Positions 16,145-20,089 of a DNA stretch of 20,089 nt are shown here, in pieces. The position numbers and the translations under genes are program-made. The notes under the pieces were generated by a model, which saw nothing but the letters and a program-made list of their open reading frames with translations, did not search any database and was not told the DNA's origin. This DNA is from Clostridia bacterium (GTDB lineage: Bacteria; Bacillota; Clostridia; Christensenellales; UBA1242), in NCBI GenBank assembly GCA_017443885.1, contig JAFSXW010000079.1, forward strand, positions 1 to 20,089. Direction: 5' to 3'. The number at the start of each line of letters is the position of its first letter. Position 1 is the stretch's first letter.

Positions 16145-17058
16145 ATAAGCCTAAAATTATTGTTATAAGTGGCACAACTGCTATTGGAAAAACAGAATTA
16201 AGTGTTAAAATTGCAAAAGAAATCAATGGCGAAATAATATCGTGCGATTCTATGCAGATGTATAAGTATGCAAACATTGGCACTGCAAAAATTTCTAAAG
16301 AAGAAATGCAGGGTGTAAAGCATTATATGATAGATTTTTTAGAGCCAAATTTTGAGTTTAGTGCAGGAGAATTTCAAAAACAGGCATCTAAAATAATAAA
16401 TGATATTATTAGCAAAAATAAAGTTCCAATAATAGTTGGTGGCACAGGGCTATATATTCAAAGTTTGCTTTTCCCATTTTCGGCAACTAGCAAACGAGAT
16501 GAAGAGTTAAGAAATAAGTTAAATGATATTTTAAAAAATGAAGGCAAAGAGGCATTATATGCAAAATTAAAAGAAGTTGATAAAGAAACAGCAAACACAT
16601 TGCATATAAATCAAACCGATAGAATAATTAGGGCGCTTGAAATTTATTACACCACAGGAAAGAAAAAAAGCGAATTAATTAAAACAGAACAATCGCCTTA
16701 CGATTATCTTTTAATAATTTTAGTTGATGATAGAGAGGCGATTTATAATCGAATAAATAAACGCACAAATAAGATGATTTCTAGTGGTTTAATTGATGAA
16801 ACGAAAGATTTAATTAATAGCCATAATGTAACCTTAAATAGCCCAATTATGAAAGCAATTGGATATAAAGAATGCCTTGAATACTTAAATGGCGAAATTA
16901 ATAAAGATGAGCTTATTGAAAGCATAAGCAAAAACACTAGGCATTATGCAAAACGCCAAATAACATATCTTAAAAAGATAAAAGGCGCAATGTTTTTAAA
17001 TCGTAATAATTATGAAGAAATTATCAAACAAATAAATGTTTTTTTAAGGAATGAATAA
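16123..17058 (+). CDS. miaA: tRNA dimethylallyltransferase MiaA
   Basis: This 311-residue enzyme transfers dimethylallyl from DMAPP to N6 of A37 in tRNAs reading UNN codons, giving i6A. Visible motifs are the P-loop GTTAIGKT (17-24), CDSMQMYKYANIGTAK with catalytic Asp 42 and Gln 45, VGGTGLYIQSLL, and HYAKRQITYLKK near the end. Length matches the family (about 300-315). The start ATG 16123 lies inside mutL after a GAGG site, so translation is probably coupled. The next gene begins at the base after its stop. In many Firmicutes hfq follows miaA; it is not present here. Confidence 0.96.
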   Translation: MVQTNSVNKPKIIVISGTTAIGKTELSVKIAKEINGEIISCDSMQMYKYANIGTAKISKEEMQGVKHYMIDFLEPNFEFSAGEFQKQASKIINDIISKNKVPIIVGGTGLYIQSLLFPFSATSKRDEELRNKLNDILKNEGKEALYAKLKEVDKETANTLHINQTDRIIRALEIYYTTGKKKSELIKTEQSPYDYLLIILVDDREAIYNRINKRTNKMISSGLIDETKDLINSHNVTLNSPIMKAIGYKECLEYLNGEINKDELIESISKNTRHYAKRQITYLKKIKGAMFLNRNNYEEIIKQINVFLRNE

Positions 17059-18285
17059 ATGAATTATATTGAATCAAAAAATTTAATAAAAACACTTGAA
17101 AAGAAAAGTGCAAAACTTTTTGAAAAAATAGAAGATATTGCTCTTTTTAATGAAGAAAAAGTTTTAAAAGCTTTTCAAGAAGAGAAGATTAGCCTAACCA
17201 ATTTTAATTCTTCATCGGGCTATGGTTATGATGATTATGCAAGACCAAAACTTTGTGCTCTCTACGCAAGAATTTTTGGCGCAGAAAAGGCATTTGTTAG
17301 CCCAAATATCACTTGCGGAACTCATGCTTTATATCTAGCACTTGCAGGGGCATTAAAGCAAGGTGATTTAATGCTATCTATCACTGGCGAGCCATACGAC
17401 ACACTTAAAGATTGCATAGTTGGAAATAGTTGCGGAAGCCTAGAATCTATGGGTGTGAAATTTGAGAAGATAGAAATGCTAGGAAGCAAAATAAACATTA
17501 ACAAGGCTTTAAAAATTATTGCAGAAAAAAAGCCAAAAATGGTTTATATTCAGAGATCTAGGGGGTATTCTTCTAGAAACACTTTATCAATTGACTATAT
17601 TGAAGAAATTATAAAAAAAGTTAAAGCTGTTTTTCCACAAACAATAATTATGGTGGATAATTGTTATGGTGAATTTTGCGATAAAAAAGAACCAACAGAA
17701 GTTGGTGCAGATTTAATGGCAGGGTCTTTAATTAAAAATATTGGCGGAGGGCTGGCGCCAACTGGGGGCTATATTGCTGGAAATGAAGAATTAGTTGAAA
17801 ATAGCGCAAAAAGGCTCACCGCCCCTTCACTTGGAAGCGAAGTGGGGTCTTACAATGCTTCTTACACTCCATTTTTTGAAGGTCTGTTTATTAGCCCTCA
17901 TGTTGTTAGTGGTGTTTTAAAAGGGAATATTTTAATTGGCAAAGTTGCAAAAGAGTGTGGTTTTAACACGAGCCCAAACCCAAGCACAATTCCTGCAGAT
18001 ATAATTAGAACTATCACATTTAATAATGCAGATAAATTTGTGGAGTTTGTGCAAAGCATTCAAAAGCTAAGCCCCGTTGATAGTTTTGTTGTGCCAGAAG
18101 CATACGCTATGCCTGGATATCAAGATAAAGTGATTATGGCAGCAGGCACATTTATCCAAGGCTCTAGCATAGAACTTTCTTGTGATGGACCACTAAAAGA
18201 GCCATATATTGCATATCTTCAAGGCGGGCTAACATACGAGCACCTAAAAATAGTGGCTATAAGCCTTGCAGAAAAAAATTTATAA
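17059..18285 (+). CDS. YnbB-type PLP-dependent enzyme (methionine gamma-lyase-like, 'aluminium resistance' family)
   Basis: This 408-residue fold type I PLP protein matches the YnbB family (Pfam Met_gamma_lyase). It has the SSGYGYDDYARPKL segment near residue 55, GAEKAFVSPNITCGTHAL, QRSRGYSSRNTL, MVDNCYGEF, and the likely PLP-binding Lys 226 in GSLIKNIGGGLAPTGGYIAG. The family name comes from homology to Cys/Met metabolism enzymes and an old aluminium-resistance observation; the true substrate is not established. It abuts miaA with AAGGAATGA as ribosome site, so it is the last gene of the miaB operon. The Bacillus homologue also lies in the region downstream of miaA, which supports the assignment. 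Confidence 0.88.
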   Translation: MNYIESKNLIKTLEKKSAKLFEKIEDIALFNEEKVLKAFQEEKISLTNFNSSSGYGYDDYARPKLCALYARIFGAEKAFVSPNITCGTHALYLALAGALKQGDLMLSITGEPYDTLKDCIVGNSCGSLESMGVKFEKIEMLGSKININKALKIIAEKKPKMVYIQRSRGYSSRNTLSIDYIEEIIKKVKAVFPQTIIMVDNCYGEFCDKKEPTEVGADLMAGSLIKNIGGGLAPTGGYIAGNEELVENSAKRLTAPSLGSEVGSYNASYTPFFEGLFISPHVVSGVLKGNILIGKVAKECGFNTSPNPSTIPADIIRTITFNNADKFVEFVQSIQKLSPVDSFVVPEAYAMPGYQDKVIMAAGTFIQGSSIELSCDGPLKEPYIAYLQGGLTYEHLKIVAISLAEKNL

Positions 18286-18325
18286 GATATGAATTCACCT
18301 TTAAATATATAAAGGCAAAAATTGT

Positions 18326-18354
18326 TTGCTTAAAAAATAATATTGTTGTATAAT
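18326..18354 (+). promoter_or_regulatory. Sigma-A promoter of the alpha-oxoamine synthase gene
   Basis: TTGCTT (18326-18331) and TATAAT (18349-18354) are separated by exactly 17 bases, giving a leader of about 30 bases before ATG 18390. Confidence 0.75.
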
Positions 18355-18389
18355 TATAAAGAATTTTACTATAAAGGATTAAACTAAAA

Positions 18390-19607
18390 ATGGATTTATT
18401 TAAAAAATGCGAAGATTTTACTAGAGTTGATGATTTAAAAAATGCAGGGCTTTACCCATATTTTCACTATGCAGAGAGTGGGCAAGATACCGAAATGATT
18501 ATGGAAGGCAAAAAAACCATAATGATTGGTTCTAATAACTACCTAGGATTTACTAGCGATCCAAGAGTAATTGATGCTGGCGTTAGTGCACTTAAAAAAT
18601 ATGGTAGTGGAAACAGTGGAAGCCGTTTTCTAAATGGAACGCTAGATATTCATATAGAGCTTGAAAAAGAGCTTGCTGAATTTTTGCATAAAGAAGCGTG
18701 CCTAACTATGAGCACGGGTTTTCAAACAAACCTTGGAATAATTAGTGCTCTTTGTGGAAGAAATGATGTTATTTTATGCGATAAAGAAAACCATGCATCA
18801 ATTTATGATGCTATTAAACTTAGTTATGCTCAAATGATAAGATACGAGCATAATAATATGGAAGACCTAGAAGAAAAATTAAAGCAAGTTCCAGAAAATA
18901 AGGGCATTTTAATTGTAACTGATAGTGTTTTCTCGATGACTGGCGAAATTTGCAACCTTCCAAAACTTGTTGAACTAAAACACAAATATGGCGCAAGACT
19001 TATGCTAGATGAAGCCCATGGTATTGGCGTTTTAGGTAAAAGTGGGCGTGGTGCTGGCGAGCACTTTGATATGGAAGATGAAGTTGATGTTATTATGGGC
19101 ACCTTCTCTAAATCTTTTGCAAGCCTTGGTGGATTTGTTGCATCAAGCAAAAAGGTTATTAATTATATCCAACACAATAGCCGTCCATTTATTTTTAGTG
19201 CATCAATAACTCCTGCAAGTGTTGCTTGTGCAAGAAAAGCACTAGAACTTTTAAAAGCAGATCCTTCTCGAGTTCAAAATCTTAAAGATATAAGTAATTA
19301 TATGCGAAGCCTTCTTAAAGGTTATGGCATTAAAATTATTGATGCAGAAACACCAATTATTCCAATTTACACTTATGAAGATAATAGAACCTTTAAAGCA
19401 TGCACAATGCTTCTTGATCGTGGCGTTTATGTTAACCCTGTGGTTAGCCCAGCAACACCTGTTGGTCAAAGCCTTCTTAGAACCAGCTACACAGCAACTC
19501 ACACTAAAGAGCAAATGGAATATGCCGCAAAAATGATAAAAGAAGTTTTAGACCAGCTTCCCTTTGAAGATAAAGAACTAGAAGCAAAAATAAAAGCACA
19601 AAATTAA
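18390..19607 (+). CDS. Alpha-oxoamine synthase (serine palmitoyltransferase / glycine C-acetyltransferase family)
   Basis: This 405-residue PLP enzyme belongs to the family that condenses an amino acid with an acyl-CoA or acyl-ACP thioester, losing CO2. Marks are MIGSNNYLGFTSDPRV (about 46-61), GSGNSGSRFLNGTLDIHIEL, DEAHGIGVLGKSGRGAGEHF, and the PLP Lys 241 in GTFSKSFASLGGF. The N-terminal YPYFHYAESGQDTEMIMEGK block and SRFLNGTLDIH resemble bacterial serine palmitoyltransferases (as in Bacteroides) more than classic Kbl or BioF, judged from memory of those sequences. No threonine dehydrogenase or biotin gene lies nearby, so neither Kbl nor BioF is backed by context. It stands alone between its own promoter and a terminator. 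The family is sure; the substrate is not. Confidence 0.85.
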   Translation: MDLFKKCEDFTRVDDLKNAGLYPYFHYAESGQDTEMIMEGKKTIMIGSNNYLGFTSDPRVIDAGVSALKKYGSGNSGSRFLNGTLDIHIELEKELAEFLHKEACLTMSTGFQTNLGIISALCGRNDVILCDKENHASIYDAIKLSYAQMIRYEHNNMEDLEEKLKQVPENKGILIVTDSVFSMTGEICNLPKLVELKHKYGARLMLDEAHGIGVLGKSGRGAGEHFDMEDEVDVIMGTFSKSFASLGGFVASSKKVINYIQHNSRPFIFSASITPASVACARKALELLKADPSRVQNLKDISNYMRSLLKGYGIKIIDAETPIIPIYTYEDNRTFKACTMLLDRGVYVNPVVSPATPVGQSLLRTSYTATHTKEQMEYAAKMIKEVLDQLPFEDKELEAKIKAQN

Positions 19608-19616
19608 ATAACAAAC

Positions 19617-19646
19617 AAAAAATAGGGGATTAACCCTATTTTTTAT
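19617..19646. terminator. Bidirectional terminator between the oxoamine synthase gene and lexA
   Basis: A perfect 11-base stem, AAAAAATAGGG (19617-19627) with CCCTATTTTTT (19634-19644), closes a 6-base loop. It can serve both convergent transcripts. Confidence 0.9.
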
Positions 19647-19683
19647 TAAATTCTTAGTTATGTTACATAGTATTATATCAAAA

Positions 19684-20089
19684 TTAATATTTTCTAATTA
19701 GCCCAACCACAACGCCTAAAATAGTGCAGTCTGGAACAATAATTGGCTCCATTGTGTCGTTTTCAGGCTGAAGGCGAATATGACCATTTTCTTTATAAAA
19801 AGTTTTAACGGTGGCACTATCATCAATTAAAGCTATAACTTTTTGACCATTTGAAGCTGTGCTTTGCTTTCTAACTATAATTTGGTCGCCATCGTAAATG
19901 CCGGCGTTTATCATACTTTCGCCACTAACATTTAGAATAAATAAATCGCCACCAAACATAGTAGAAGGAAGTTCCACATAGTCTTTTTCTTCCTGTGAGT
20001 AGAAGTACTTGCCGTCGGGACCCTGCTTGCCTCCGGTTGCCTTGAGCCACTCAACGGCATGCAGTTGCGTCGTTTGCAGCAAGAGTGCA
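19684..20089 (-). CDS. lexA: LexA repressor, C-terminal part only; 5' end off the window and probably chimeric
   Basis: From about 19990 down to the stop at 19684 this encodes a normal LexA S24 peptidase domain: DYVELPSTMFGGDLFILNVS, catalytic Ser (codon 19917-19915) in SGESM, GIYDGDQIIVRKQ, catalytic Lys in SATVKTF, and the closing TILGVVVGLIRKY. LexA represses SOS genes and cleaves itself when RecA filaments form. Upstream, the reading frame stays open to the window edge, but it encodes no AG cleavage site and no DNA-binding domain. A TTG at 20082 is a poor candidate start. Bases 20001-20089 are about 58% GC with GGC, CCC, GAC, CTC and AAG codons, unlike every other gene here. The 3' part is secure; the 5' part is probably not native lexA. 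Confidence 0.8.
   Translation of the reverse strand, partial: ALLLQTTQLHAVEWLKATGGKQGPDGKYFYSQEEKDYVELPSTMFGGDLFILNVSGESMINAGIYDGDQIIVRKQSTASNGQKVIALIDDSATVKTFYKENGHIRLQPENDTMEPIIVPDCTILGVVVGLIRKY

Noticed and set aside
1..20089. CRISPR arrays, tRNA genes, insertion sequences, prophage or defence genes
   Set aside because: I saw no direct-repeat/spacer pattern, no tRNA cloverleaf, no transposase or integrase and no terminal inverted repeats; gene content is housekeeping and sporulation apart from the unexplained lipoprotein.

Overview
The window comes from a low-GC, endospore-forming member of the Clostridia or a related Bacillota lineage. The sequence is very AT-rich, ribosome binding sites are of the AAGGAG type, and there is a sigF - spoVAC - spoVAD - spoVAE - yunB sporulation block. 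The gene neighbourhood (nifS-thiI, miaB-mutS-mutL-miaA-ynbB, lexA) is typical of Firmicutes. The species cannot be named from the sequence. Every protein except one has a recognisable family. There are no tRNA, rRNA, CRISPR or insertion sequences that I can support.

Left block (1-5471), sporulation. It opens inside the forespore sigma factor gene sigF, whose 5' end lies off the window. After a hairpin terminator comes an opposite-strand gene for an unusual 580-residue Asn/Tyr-rich lipoprotein. Then follow spoVAC, spoVAD and spoVAE, which encode the dipicolinic-acid channel, and yunB. The genes are spaced apart, each with its own leader, rather than packed into one operon. A strong terminator separates spoVAE from yunB.

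Middle block (5481-10070). A cysteine desulfurase gene and thiI form a two-gene sulfur-relay operon for tRNA 4-thiouridine (and possibly thiamine), driven by a visible sigma-A-type promoter. A class A penicillin-binding protein gene converges on them from the other strand, and the two sides share a bidirectional hairpin terminator.

Right block (10164-19684). From a divergent promoter region with near-consensus promoters on both strands, miaB-mutS-mutL-miaA-ynbB run as a tightly coupled operon with overlapping or abutting genes. It joins mismatch repair with the two enzymes that make ms2i6A37 in tRNA. A separately promoted alpha-oxoamine synthase follows. Its sequence looks closer to serine palmitoyltransferase-like enzymes than to a plain glycine C-acetyltransferase. 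A terminator separates it from the convergent lexA.

The lexA gene is incomplete. Its catalytic domain is normal, but the last ~90 bases of the window are about 58% GC, use different codons and do not encode the expected LexA cleavage-site region. This points to a chimeric assembly join or a recombination junction at the window edge. I found no clear new defence, mobile or RNA system. The least explained items are the Asn/Tyr-rich lipoprotein in the sporulation locus, the SPT-like enzyme, and the lexA edge.
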